Origin: an uncultured Paracoccaceae bacterium
GTDB lineage: Bacteria; Pseudomonadota; Alphaproteobacteria; Rhodobacterales; Rhodobacteraceae
Length of the DNA stretch: 64,000 bases
Reading direction: 5' to 3'
Assembly (NCBI GenBank): GCA_947499715.1
Contig: CANMPL010000004.1
Coordinates: 62,001-126,000, forward strand
Position numbers and translations under genes: made by a program. The notes beneath the pieces are model-generated. The model was not told where the DNA came from. It did no database searches and worked only from the letters and a program-made list of their open reading frames with translations. Below, in pieces: positions 20,275 through 29,829 of this stretch (positions within the stretch are counted from its first letter, which is position 1; each line of letters starts with the position of its first letter).

Positions 20275-20546
20275 TGGTTTTCGGCAAGCTCTTCGGTAAA
20301 AAGGCCGCCGCCCCGGAAGAGGCGGCGCCTGTCGACTACAAAGACCATCGCATCTTTGTCGCCCCACAACAGGACGGCAAGTCTTGGCGCATCGCCGCCC
20401 GCATCGAAAAGGACGTGGATGGCGAAACCAAGGTCCACCAGTTGATCCGCGCCGACACGATCAACGACAAGACCGAAGCGGAAGAGGCCTCGCTTGCCAA
20501 GGCCAAACAAGTCATCGACCAACAGGCACGTTGGCTCTTCGACTGA
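20274..20546 (+). CDS. HlyU family protein
   Basis: VDYKDHRIFVAPQQDGKSWRIAARIEKDVDGE...HQLIRADT, HlyU-like; TAATG overlap with rpoD. Confidence 0.75.
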   Translation: MVFGKLFGKKAAAPEEAAPVDYKDHRIFVAPQQDGKSWRIAARIEKDVDGETKVHQLIRADTINDKTEAEEASLAKAKQVIDQQARWLFD

Positions 20547-20591
20547 CGTAGGCCGGGCTTTAGACCGGCATCCCTCCAAAAGAGCGGCGTC

Positions 20592-20999
20592 ATGCAAATA
20601 CTCACCATCCAAACCAACGGCCCCGGCCTTTACGAATTCACCGATGCTGTGGCGGCATTGGTGCAAGGCGACGGCTTGCTGACGCTGATGATCCAGCACA
20701 CCTCTGCCAGCCTGCTCATTCAGGAAAACGCCGACCCCGAGGTGCAGACTGATCTGCAAAACTTCTTTGCACGCCTTGTGCCGCCCACGACTGATCCGGC
20801 GATGTCATACCTCACCCACACCTACGAAGGTCCCGACGATATGCCCGCCCATATCAAGGCCGCGCTCTTGCCGGTGCATCTGTCGATCCCAGTGCAAAAC
20901 GGCAAGATGATGCTGGGCACATGGCAGGGGATCTACCTGTTTGAACACCGCAATGCCCCCCATACCCGCCGTGTGGTGGTTAATTTCGTTAAGGAATGA
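20592..20999 (+). CDS. YjbQ family protein (UPF0047)
   Basis: GLLTLMIQHTSASLLIQENADPEVQTDLQNFF...GTWQGIYLFEHR, UPF0047 motifs. Confidence 0.93.
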   Translation: MQILTIQTNGPGLYEFTDAVAALVQGDGLLTLMIQHTSASLLIQENADPEVQTDLQNFFARLVPPTTDPAMSYLTHTYEGPDDMPAHIKAALLPVHLSIPVQNGKMMLGTWQGIYLFEHRNAPHTRRVVVNFVKE

Positions 21000-21000
21000 A

Positions 21001-21050
21001 TGCATGCACATTGTGCATGGTTTCTGCATGGTATGTGTATGCTTTGTGCA
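21001..21050. repeat. GTGCAT-repeat cluster upstream of nrdR
   Basis: ATGCACA-T-TGTGCAT palindrome at 21004-21018 plus several TGCAT copies; the 12-mer TGTGCATGGTTT recurs inverted at 32769. Confidence 0.65.
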
Positions 21051-21132
21051 TCCCCGGTTTTGCACCGTACGGTCCAGATAAAGCGTCCGCATTTCCGGGC
21101 TACCCAAACCCTAGCGGAGGCCCTATACTGCC

Positions 21133-21141
21133 TGTGGATAA
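21133..21141 (-). promoter_or_regulatory. Perfect DnaA-box sequence (TTATCCACA on minus strand)
   Basis: TGTGGATAA on plus strand, 51 nt before nrdR start. Confidence 0.55.
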
Positions 21142-21183
21142 CTTGGGGACACACCCAAGAGGCAGACAATAAGAGGTCAGGAT

Positions 21184-21651
21184 ATGCGTTGCCCCTTTTG
21201 CGGAAACGTTGACACACAAGTCAAAGATTCACGCCCAGCCGAAGATCATGTCGCGATCAGACGGCGGCGTTTTTGCCCGGCCTGCGGCGGGCGATTCACA
21301 ACCTACGAACGGGTGCAACTCCGTGATTTGGTTGTCATAAAGTCCAACGGACGGCGCGAGGATTTCGACCGCGACAAGCTTGAACGCTCGATCCGCATTT
21401 CGATGCAAAAGCGCCCGGTTGAACCCGAACGCATTGACCAGATGATCTCTGGCATCGTGCGGCGGCTGGAAAGCATGGGCGAAACGGACATTCCATCCAA
21501 GACCATTGGTGAGATTGTGATGGAAAGCCTCGCCCGGATCGACACCGTGGCCTATGTCAGATTTGCCAGTGTTTACATGAACTTCCAAGCCGCTGACGAC
21601 TTTGAAAAGTTCATGGACGAGCTTCGCCCGGACACCAAGTCAGACACGTGA
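21184..21651 (+). CDS. nrdR: Transcriptional repressor NrdR
   Basis: [18 protein letters not shown]...[16 protein letters not shown] Zn ribbon plus ATP cone. Confidence 0.97.
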   Translation: MRCPFCGNVDTQVKDSRPAEDHVAIRRRRFCPACGGRFTTYERVQLRDLVVIKSNGRREDFDRDKLERSIRISMQKRPVEPERIDQMISGIVRRLESMGETDIPSKTIGEIVMESLARIDTVAYVRFASVYMNFQAADDFEKFMDELRPDTKSDT

Positions 21652-22727
21652 ACCACGGCGCTGACGCCCGCTTTATGGCGCTGGCCCTTTCGTTGGGCCG
21701 GCGTGGTCAGGGGCGCTGTTGGCCGAACCCTGCCGTTGGCTGCGTGATCGTCAAGGACGGCGTGATCGTCGGGCGCGGTCGCACTGCGGATGGCGGCAGG
21801 CCGCACGCGGAAACGCAGGCGTTGATACAGGCGGGCGGAGCCGCAAAAGGTGCCACAGCCTATGTGACGTTAGAGCCGTGTTCCCATCAGGGACAAACCC
21901 CACCTTGCGCCAAGGCTTTGATAAATAGTGGCATTTCGCGCTGCGTTGTGGCCCTTGGCGACCCGGACCCACGGGTAAATGGGCGCGGGATCGCGATGCT
22001 GCGGGCCGCCGGGATCGACGTGGGCGTGGGGCTTTGTGCCGATCAAGCCGCCGACGATTTGGCGGGCTATGTCAGCCGGACCACCGCCAGCCGTCCCTTT
22101 CTGACGCTGAAACTCGCCACCACCATTGACGGGCGGATCGCGACGGCGACGGGCGACAGCCAATGGATCACGGGGCCGCAGGCGCGTCGCGCCGTCCACG
22201 CAATGCGCGCCCGCCATGATGCGGTGATGGTGGGTGGCGGCACAGCGCGGGCGGATGACCCGATGCTGGATGTCCGCGATATGGGGGCGGACCGGCAACC
22301 GGTGCGGGTCGTCCTGTCGCGCGATTTGAACCTGCCGCTGGATGGCAAACTTGCACTTTCCGCACGCACCCAGCCGCTTTGGCTTTGCCATGGGGCGGGG
22401 GCGGATGCCACCCCTTGGCAGGCCCTGGGCGCGCGTACGCTGGACTGTGGTGACATGAAAATCACGCGCGTTTTGAATGGTTTGGCGGCACAAGGCCTGA
22501 CGTCGATCTATTGCGAGGGCGGGGCCGCATTGGCAGCAGATCTGGTCGCGCACGGCGTTGTGGATGCGCTGATTGCCTTTACCGGCGGGCGTTTGATCGG
22601 CCTTGATGGTCTTGGGGCTGTGGGGCTTCAGGGCGCCGAAAAGCTGAACGATGCCCCGGCCTATCAGCTCACTGATGTGACACGGTTAGGCCCGGACGTT
22701 ATGGCCCGCTGGACCCCGACCCGTTAA
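21648..22727 (+). CDS. ribD: Bifunctional riboflavin deaminase/reductase RibD
   Basis: [13 protein letters not shown]...[15 protein letters not shown] deaminase motif; C-terminal reductase domain. Confidence 0.96.
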   Translation: MNHGADARFMALALSLGRRGQGRCWPNPAVGCVIVKDGVIVGRGRTADGGRPHAETQALIQAGGAAKGATAYVTLEPCSHQGQTPPCAKALINSGISRCVVALGDPDPRVNGRGIAMLRAAGIDVGVGLCADQAADDLAGYVSRTTASRPFLTLKLATTIDGRIATATGDSQWITGPQARRAVHAMRARHDAVMVGGGTARADDPMLDVRDMGADRQPVRVVLSRDLNLPLDGKLALSARTQPLWLCHGAGADATPWQALGARTLDCGDMKITRVLNGLAAQGLTSIYCEGGAALAADLVAHGVVDALIAFTGGRLIGLDGLGAVGLQGAEKLNDAPAYQLTDVTRLGPDVMARWTPTR

Positions 22728-24739
22728 CGCCAAAGCGGCGCGAAGCTGGCAAATAGCCCCTGAAGTTTCGCCAGGATCCGGTTGCGGCGACCCGGTTGCG
22801 GAACGGTGCCGCTTTCAAGCTGATCCACCACAACCTCAACCGGGCAGGCCGCGCCGGTATTGGGATCAAAATAGCGCGGGTAATCAATCAATACGGCATG
22901 GGCCAAGGCCGTCAGATCAGGCGCGGCAGAGCGCCGGGGCAGGGGCATCGCACGGTCGTCGGTCAGCCCCCAACCGGCATAGAACGGTGTGCCCAGACAG
23001 GTCACCACTTTACCGCGCAACAAGGCCTCAAACCCCAAGAGGGACGTGATGGTCCAGACATGGTCGACCTGTTCCAATGCTGCAATGGGGTCAGCGTCGC
23101 GCAGCACCACATCGGCAAAATCTTCTGCGTTTTCAACGGCTCCGGGGCGCAACCCGGCCTCGACATCGGGGTGTGGTTTGTAAAGGATCACGGCGGCCGG
23201 GTTGACGCGCCGCACCTCTTCCAGCAGGGCCGCGTTGGTTTTGACCTCTCCCGCGCCTAACAGGATGGAGGCATCGTCCTCCACCTGACCGGGCACCAGA
23301 ATGCGCCGACCCTTGGGCAGGTCATCCAGCATCAACCCTTTGTCCAGATTGTATTTTGATAGCCCCGCTTTGGTAATCCGCGCGATCAACGCATCGGCCC
23401 GTTTGCGTGCACCATCGGGCAAATCGACCGAGGCCGAGATCAGCCGTTCCAGCCGACTTTCACGCGTCGGGTCGTAGTAAATCCCAAGATCGTCCAGCAC
23501 CAAGGACAGCGGCGGGATCAGCTCTGCCCCCAGCCCCTTGGACCGCAGGAACCCATCTTCGACCCGGATGACGCCGGTCTTTTCCAGAAATGGCGTGGAC
23601 TTGCTGGCCCAGACCATCTGCCGCCGCCCGTCTTTTGGCGGCGCGTCAAAGGTCATCGGAGTGATGCCGCCAAAGACGTTTTGCAGCGTCCCGCGCTTCC
23701 ACATCCGCATCTCTTGTGCGGCCCAGCCACGGTGATCGTCGCGCCAGGCGCGGGCCTGCGCGGACAGCGTCGCGATCACATCTTCGATCTGGCAAAGCCT
23801 GTCGCGAAACGGATCATACCACGTGGGGTAAAGGATCATCGCGGCGGCAAAAAGCTGTGCCCGGGTCAGTTTGCGCTGCCGCCGGTCAAGCGGTTTGCGG
23901 TCATCCGTCAGCCCCCAGCCCATGTAAAACGGCTGGCCAAAGACCACCGGTTTATGGCCTGTCAGCACCGCCTCGAACCCCATTTGCGACGACACGGTGT
24001 AGACGGCGATCGCCCCTTCATAAAGCGCGTAAGGCGCATGGGGCGTGTCAATCAGGCTGATCCGATCGTTGCAATCAGCTTCAGTGAAATATCCCTCGCG
24101 GTGGCCTGCCGTGGTTTCGGGATGGGTCTTGATCAGGATCTTTGCGCCAGGATGATCGGTCTGGGCGAAAAACAGCATCTCGCGAAAGGTGTTGAGATCG
24201 CAGCCAGAGGCTTTGACGCTGGCGTCTCCACGAGTCTGGTCAATGACCAGCACATAGCCGGGGTCGGGCGGGGGCAGGTCCAGATCAAAGGCATTGTATT
24301 TCGACAGGTTCAACCGCCGCAGTTCCGCCATTGCATCTTTGGCGAGGGTCAGCAGATGGGTGTCATCAAGCGGATCTTCGGTCAGTAATTGTTCCAGATC
24401 AGACTTGGTGCCGGGATCAAAATGCACACCTTGCGTATCAATATGCAGCCCTAGCGGCAGATCGCCGTCGCGCCCCGTCAGGACCGAGCGCAGAAAGGCG
24501 TCTTCAATGCGCACGACAGGGGTATCGGTGTGAGCGGCAACCGCTTCGCCGCGTGGCGCGGTCGGGCTTTGGCCCCAGACGCCAACGGCGTCACCGTCGG
24601 CCGGCTTGCCAAGTTTGATGTCATAGCCCGCCAGCGTCAGGATCCGCCGCACGCGGGTCTGGGTCAGGAAGCCACCGTTATAAACATATAACCGCCGCGA
24701 GGTTTCCCCCGCGGCGGCTTTGTTAAAGCTTTGTGTCAC
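22724..24739 (-). CDS. Capsular polysaccharide export/modification protein, KpsC (LipA)-like, two tandem domains
   Basis: Tandem repeats of SLVLDDLGIYYDPTRESRLE / LGLHIDTQGVHFDPGTKSDLEQLL and LRGKVVTCLGTPFYAGWGLTDDR / LTGHKPVVFGQPFYMGWGLTDDR. Confidence 0.88.
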   Translation of the reverse strand: MTQSFNKAAAGETSRRLYVYNGGFLTQTRVRRILTLAGYDIKLGKPADGDAVGVWGQSPTAPRGEAVAAHTDTPVVRIEDAFLRSVLTGRDGDLPLGLHIDTQGVHFDPGTKSDLEQLLTEDPLDDTHLLTLAKDAMAELRRLNLSKYNAFDLDLPPPDPGYVLVIDQTRGDASVKASGCDLNTFREMLFFAQTDHPGAKILIKTHPETTAGHREGYFTEADCNDRISLIDTPHAPYALYEGAIAVYTVSSQMGFEAVLTGHKPVVFGQPFYMGWGLTDDRKPLDRRQRKLTRAQLFAAAMILYPTWYDPFRDRLCQIEDVIATLSAQARAWRDDHRGWAAQEMRMWKRGTLQNVFGGITPMTFDAPPKDGRRQMVWASKSTPFLEKTGVIRVEDGFLRSKGLGAELIPPLSLVLDDLGIYYDPTRESRLERLISASVDLPDGARKRADALIARITKAGLSKYNLDKGLMLDDLPKGRRILVPGQVEDDASILLGAGEVKTNAALLEEVRRVNPAAVILYKPHPDVEAGLRPGAVENAEDFADVVLRDADPIAALEQVDHVWTITSLLGFEALLRGKVVTCLGTPFYAGWGLTDDRAMPLPRRSAAPDLTALAHAVLIDYPRYFDPNTGAACPVEVVVDQLESGTVPQPGRRNRILAKLQGLFASFAPLWR

Positions 24740-24741
24740 GC

Positions 24742-25884
24742 TTAGTTGCCAGAACTGCCAGACGCGACATCGTTCAGCGTGTTCACAGCGGCCAGCGACC
24801 CGGTCGCGGCGGCAATGGTCTTGTTGAACTGCACGAATGGTGCCTCGGTCACGTAGACGGTGTCGCTGTCGCGAATTGCAAAGTCGCGTGCCATGAAGAC
24901 ACCATTTGGCTGTGTCAAATCAAGGACATAGACGACGCGCTGTGTGCCAATCAGATCCTGACCGACCAGCTGTTCGGCGATCTCCTCGGGCTCGTTGCGG
25001 AACACAAAGACGCCGGTCGGGTCGGCCGCATTGGGCGACAGGCCACCGACTTGCGCAATCGCTTCAATCGCGGAAATGGTCTGATCAAAGAACTGCACAC
25101 GGCTTTGCGTGCCCGTTGCACCAAGTGCTGTGAAAAAGCGTGTGTCTTCCTCGATCACGATCTGGTCGCCATTGCGCAGCGCGATATCGTTGCGCGGATC
25201 CTTGAACAGATCCTCGTACCAGATCTGCCCGCGATGGCTGCCACGCACCACGGTGATGCGGGCCGTTTCGGGCGCAATGCCAACGCCACCCGCAGCCGAA
25301 AGCATGGCGGCCAGCGTGCGGGTCGGCTGTTCAATCGGATAGACGCCAGAGGCGTTCACGCCCCCGGTGACAGCCACGGTTGAACCATTCCCTGCAAGGC
25401 GGCGCACCTGCACCTGTGGGTCGGGCGTCTGATCGGCGAGCTTTTCGCTGATCACGCGGCGCACGGCCTCTGGCGTGTTGCCAGCGGCTTTGACCCGGCC
25501 CGCGTAGGGCACAAAGATAAAGCCGGATCCGTCGACCTGCACCTCTTCTAGGATGGTGGCGTTCTGGCCGGTGGGGACCAACAGCCCGTCTTCCACGTTT
25601 TCCCAGATGGTTAGGCCCAGCACGTCGCCCGCGCTGATGGTATCGGACCCAAGCGCGCCTGCGTTGATAAAGGCGGATGAAAATCCAAGGGCAGGGGCGA
25701 CCGCGGCGATCGCGTTGACGCGGTCATCGACCGTCAGCACAAAGGCGTCGCCTTCGCGCAGAACGGAGCCTGCAAAAATTTCTGCTTTGTTCGGCCCTGA
25801 ACGCGGCAATCCACAGCTGGCCACAAGGCCAAGTGTCACCACGAGGGCCACGCCTTTGGATAGGCGCAACGTTAAGGATAGCAC
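24742..25884 (-). CDS. Polysaccharide export protein (Wza/KpsD-like, SLBB domains)
   Basis: Lipoprotein signal VASCGLPRSGPNKAEI; ISAGDVLGLTIWE; VQVDGSGFIFVPYAGRVKAAGNT. Confidence 0.88.
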   Translation of the reverse strand: MLSLTLRLSKGVALVVTLGLVASCGLPRSGPNKAEIFAGSVLREGDAFVLTVDDRVNAIAAVAPALGFSSAFINAGALGSDTISAGDVLGLTIWENVEDGLLVPTGQNATILEEVQVDGSGFIFVPYAGRVKAAGNTPEAVRRVISEKLADQTPDPQVQVRRLAGNGSTVAVTGGVNASGVYPIEQPTRTLAAMLSAAGGVGIAPETARITVVRGSHRGQIWYEDLFKDPRNDIALRNGDQIVIEEDTRFFTALGATGTQSRVQFFDQTISAIEAIAQVGGLSPNAADPTGVFVFRNEPEEIAEQLVGQDLIGTQRVVYVLDLTQPNGVFMARDFAIRDSDTVYVTEAPFVQFNKTIAAATGSLAAVNTLNDVASGSSGN

Positions 25885-26049
25885 TGCTCGGTCTCCTCGA
25901 CCTTGTTATTGTTGCCTCAAGTTTTTCTTTTAACCTACGGGAATCCGGGCGCAAAAGATAGTTGAGGCTCCGGCCGTTTCCGAATTCGCAACAGTTTGTG
26001 TTGCGCCAATGCCGCGTTTGCGGGTGCGCGCCCCAAGGTCTTGTGGTGG

Positions 26050-27354
26050 CTAGTTGACGATCCGCAAGGGCTGGCGCGGCGGGGTCCGGCCAGCGGCCAG
26101 CGCATCATAGGGGTCTTCGTCCGACAGCATCATATCGACAACCTGCCGCATCAACTGGCGGCGGCCACGGGCGGAATAAAAGCCGCCCGGCACCTGAGAG
26201 GTTTCCAGCAAGAACCGGCGATAGTCTTTATAGGCGCGGCTATCGGGCCGGTCAGAGGCGGTGAAAAAGTCCGAAAGCGGCTGGGTCGAGACGAATTCAG
26301 GCTTGGCATAGACCGCATCCCCAAAGACCTTCAGCGGGATGCCGCGCCACAGCACCTGTTGTGCGGCGGTCGAATTGACCGTGACGGCGGTGCGTGCGTG
26401 ATCCAGCAGTGCTGCCAACTTGCCACCGCGCACATAGTGGACCCGGCCCGTGACGCCCAGTTCCTTTGACAGCCGCTTGATGATCCGCCGAATGGGCGAC
26501 CGTCCGTTTTCCAAAGGATGCGCCTTGAACACAAGGTGATGGTGTTGCGGCGCGCCCTTGGCGAAACCTTCCATCACGACGGTCAGAAACTCTTCCATCC
26601 GGGTAAAGGGCGAATGCATTTGAAAGCTGCTGTCATGTTCAAGCTGCAGCAGCACAAGGTGGTAGGGGAAGCCGCCAAAGCGGATCCGTAGCGTGGCGAT
26701 CCGGCGGTCAAGCGCAATGAGCGGCATCAGCAAAAGGCGCTTGGTATATAGATAGGCCTCTGCCGCGACGGGCAATTCGCGATGGCGTGCAAAGTTGCGA
26801 TAGTCGCCGTTTCGGAACATGACAAACCAATGATAAAGCGCGCCATAAAAGACGTGGTGCCGCATATCACCCCAATGGGCCGGGGGGGTCGGCACCTCAA
26901 GATCGGACAATTCCAGCGCTTTGCGCATGTCATCAACGCTCAACCCCATCAGGCGCGAATTGCCATTGGTGCCGCCGCGTTCGTAGGTCACCCAATAGGG
27001 CCGCATGTAACCTTCTTCAAAGACGTGGATCCGCAGGCCAAGGTCCTGCGCACGGGCGATGGCCTGCGCATGGATAGGGCGGGTGTCGCCATAAAGCACG
27101 ATATCGGTGATCTGATGCTCTGCCGCCAGTGCGGCAAAGGTGTCGGGCCAAGCGTCAGCAGTGCCGCGGTAGGGGATATAGCCCGGCGCGCCAAACCAGA
27201 ACGCCCGGTCGCCTGCGTTGAAACCCACGCGCCACACCTCTGCCCCGGCGGCACGCAACATTTTGGCGAGGCGGAACAGATAGGGGCCATGCGGGCCCTG
27301 CAGGAACAAAAAACGGCGTGTTTGGGTCACGGCGACACCATTACTCGGATACAT
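26050..27354 (-). CDS. Capsular polysaccharide export protein, KpsS-like
   Basis: FLFLQGPHGPYLFRLAKMLRAAGAEVWRVGFNAGDRAFW...HVFEEGYMRPYWVTYERGG; start placed at MYPSNG because the longer ORF overlaps ribE. Confidence 0.85.
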   Translation of the reverse strand: MYPSNGVAVTQTRRFLFLQGPHGPYLFRLAKMLRAAGAEVWRVGFNAGDRAFWFGAPGYIPYRGTADAWPDTFAALAAEHQITDIVLYGDTRPIHAQAIARAQDLGLRIHVFEEGYMRPYWVTYERGGTNGNSRLMGLSVDDMRKALELSDLEVPTPPAHWGDMRHHVFYGALYHWFVMFRNGDYRNFARHRELPVAAEAYLYTKRLLLMPLIALDRRIATLRIRFGGFPYHLVLLQLEHDSSFQMHSPFTRMEEFLTVVMEGFAKGAPQHHHLVFKAHPLENGRSPIRRIIKRLSKELGVTGRVHYVRGGKLAALLDHARTAVTVNSTAAQQVLWRGIPLKVFGDAVYAKPEFVSTQPLSDFFTASDRPDSRAYKDYRRFLLETSQVPGGFYSARGRRQLMRQVVDMMLSDEDPYDALAAGRTPPRQPLRIVN

Positions 27355-27478
27355 TGATAAAGTCTGTAGCAGAACGATTGGGCAAGAATATGGCCGCAGG
27401 ATGGGGTCGGGTGCGCCACGTGGCTTGTCTGCACTTACATCAGGGGCTAGGTCAGGGGAAAGGCAAAAGGATTGCATC

Positions 27479-28075
27479 ATGTTCACCGGGATTGTCACCG
27501 ACATCGGCCATGTGCTGGCGCTGGAACAGCGCGGCGATTTGCGCGCGCGCATTGGCACCGCCTATGACGTGGCGGGCATCGACATCGGCGCAAGCATCGC
27601 CTGCAACGGCGTCTGTCTGACGGTGATCGCTCTGGGGACCGACCCGCAAAACTGGTTCGACGTCGAAATCTCTGCCGAAACCGTTGGGGCGACAAATGTG
27701 GGCGATTGGGCCAAGGGCAGCCGCCTGAACCTTGAACGGGCGCTCAAGGTGGGGGACGAGCTTGGCGGGCATATCGTTTCTGGCCACGTGGACGGCGTGG
27801 CGCAGGTGATCGCCATGCATGATGAAGGCGACAGCACGCGTGTCACCTTTCGCGCCCCCGGCGATCTGGCGAAATTCATTGCGCCCAAGGGATCGGTGGC
27901 GCTGAACGGCACCTCTTTGACTGTGAACGAGGTTGAGGGCACCGATTTTGGCATCAATTTCATCCCCCACACCAAGACTGCCACCACCTGGGGGGCTGTG
28001 TCCGTCGGCGATGCGATCAACCTAGAGATCGACACAATGGCCCGCTACGTCGCCCGCCTGCGCGAGTATGGATGA
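27479..28075 (+). CDS. ribE: Riboflavin synthase alpha chain
   Basis: MFTGIVTDIGHVLALEQRGD...GASIACNGVCLTV...GHIVSGHVDGVAQV. Confidence 0.96.
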   Translation: MFTGIVTDIGHVLALEQRGDLRARIGTAYDVAGIDIGASIACNGVCLTVIALGTDPQNWFDVEISAETVGATNVGDWAKGSRLNLERALKVGDELGGHIVSGHVDGVAQVIAMHDEGDSTRVTFRAPGDLAKFIAPKGSVALNGTSLTVNEVEGTDFGINFIPHTKTATTWGAVSVGDAINLEIDTMARYVARLREYG

Positions 28076-28626
28076 CCCACGGGATCGGCCATAACTCTGG
28101 CCGCGTGGCGGAACCGGGCCAAAGCTGGCGGCGGCACGTCTGGACCCGTGCCCGCGCCGATCTGCTGCCGAAACTGCCCATCGAGGTGATCCGGCTGCGG
28201 GTCAAACGCGCCGCAGAACTGGGCCTGCCATACAAGACCTACGCCGGCGTGCGCGCGGCGACAGGGCATGATCTGGTGGGGTTCCTGTTTTCATCCAATG
28301 CTTTGCACGTGCTGCGCGACGGACAATCAATGCCGGAACCGCGCCGCGCGAAACTTGCCAGCCTGTGTGCGGCGGATCGCGTCGGCCTGCTGCACAAAGG
28401 GATCGCGGCGATTGCGGGGCTTGATGCGGCCTATTCCGCACCGCCGCCCCATGCCTCTTGGTCTGCGATGCGCGACCACCTCAAATCCATCGCCGCGCAG
28501 CATGGCAAACCGGCGGACCGCTACCTGCTGGTGGGGGATACGCCGCTGGAACGCGACTGGGCCGAAGCGCTACAAACCGCAGGCTATCTGGCCGCTGACC
28601 GCTACTTTGCCGCAAACCATCCATAA
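28072..28626 (+). CDS. Hypothetical protein (begins MTHGIGHNSG)
   Basis: Overlaps ribE stop (ATGA); no family recognised. Confidence 0.7.
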   Translation: MTHGIGHNSGRVAEPGQSWRRHVWTRARADLLPKLPIEVIRLRVKRAAELGLPYKTYAGVRAATGHDLVGFLFSSNALHVLRDGQSMPEPRRAKLASLCAADRVGLLHKGIAAIAGLDAAYSAPPPHASWSAMRDHLKSIAAQHGKPADRYLLVGDTPLERDWAEALQTAGYLAADRYFAANHP

Positions 28627-28698
28627 CGGGGCGTCGCGCACCCTTTCCAAGGCCGCACGGCTGCGCTATCTGCCCCTCAACTGCCAAGGGATGCCGCG

Positions 28699-29829
28699 AT
28701 GAGCCAGCCATTTGAAACCCCCGGACCGGTCGAGCGTGACTGGTCGGATGCGATCAGCAAAACCGAAGAGATTATCGAAGACGCCCGCAATGGTCGGATG
28801 TTCGTGCTGGTTGATCATGAGGACCGCGAAAACGAAGGTGATCTGGTGATCCCTGCGCAAATGGCCACCCCTGATGCGATCAACTTTATGGCCACCCACG
28901 GGCGCGGGCTGATCTGCCTGTCGCTGCCGGGTGAACGGATCGACGCGCTGGGCCTGCCGTTGATGAGCACCTATAATTCGTCGCGCCATGAGACGGCCTT
29001 TACCGTCAGCATCGAAGCCCGCGAGGGTGTCAGCACCGGCATTTCCGCCCATGACCGGGCGCGGACCGTGTCGGTGGCGATTGATGCCTCTAAAGGGGCC
29101 GCTGATATTGCCACGCCGGGTCACGTGTTTCCACTGCGCGCCCGCGCCGGTGGCGTGCTGGTCCGCGCTGGTCATACAGAAGCCGCCGTGGATATTTCGC
29201 GCCTTGCTGGCCTCAACCCCTCTGGTGTGATCTGCGAGATCATGAAGGACGATGGAGAGATGGCGCGCCTGCCTGACCTGATCGCCTTTGCGCAATTGCA
29301 CGGGCTGAAAATCGGCACAATCAGCGACCTGATCGCCTATCGCCGCCGCCACGACAACCTTGTGCGGGTGCGTGAAACCAGCACCATTACCTCTGAATTC
29401 GGCGGCGAGTGGGAGCTGCGGATTTACACCGATGAAACCCAAGGGGCAGAGCATATCGCCCTGATCAAAGGCGATATTTCCACGGATGAACCCGTCCTTG
29501 TGCGGATGCACGCAATGGATCCGATGCTGGATGTTGTTGGTGTCGGCCCGCGCGGGCGTCGCGATGAATTCGGCGATGCGATGAAGCTGATCGCCGCTGA
29601 AGGGCGCGGCGCACTGGTGCTGCTGCGCGATGTGCATATGAAGCTGGACGCCTCCGAAGATGTCTCTCCGCAGACGCTGCGGCAATATGGTCTGGGCGCG
29701 CAAATCCTGTCATCGCTCGGCCTGACAGAGATCATTCTGGCCACCAACTCGCCGCAACCGAAAGTCGTGGGGCTTGATGCCTATGGACTTGAGATCGTCG
29801 GCACCCGCAAAATCTCGGAGATCGGATAA
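28699..29829 (+). CDS. 3,4-dihydroxy-2-butanone-4-phosphate synthase with a degenerate GTP cyclohydrolase II-like C-terminal domain (RibBX-like)
   Basis: DHEDRENEGDLVIPAQMATPDAINFM active-site motif; C-terminal half lacks the GCHII Cys cluster. Confidence 0.9.
   Translation: MSQPFETPGPVERDWSDAISKTEEIIEDARNGRMFVLVDHEDRENEGDLVIPAQMATPDAINFMATHGRGLICLSLPGERIDALGLPLMSTYNSSRHETAFTVSIEAREGVSTGISAHDRARTVSVAIDASKGAADIATPGHVFPLRARAGGVLVRAGHTEAAVDISRLAGLNPSGVICEIMKDDGEMARLPDLIAFAQLHGLKIGTISDLIAYRRRHDNLVRVRETSTITSEFGGEWELRIYTDETQGAEHIALIKGDISTDEPVLVRMHAMDPMLDVVGVGPRGRRDEFGDAMKLIAAEGRGALVLLRDVHMKLDASEDVSPQTLRQYGLGAQILSSLGLTEIILATNSPQPKVVGLDAYGLEIVGTRKISEIG

Noticed and set aside
27355-27558. N-terminal extension of the KpsS-like ORF
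   Set aside because: Overlaps the ribE start on the other strand; typical start is MYPSNG at 27354.
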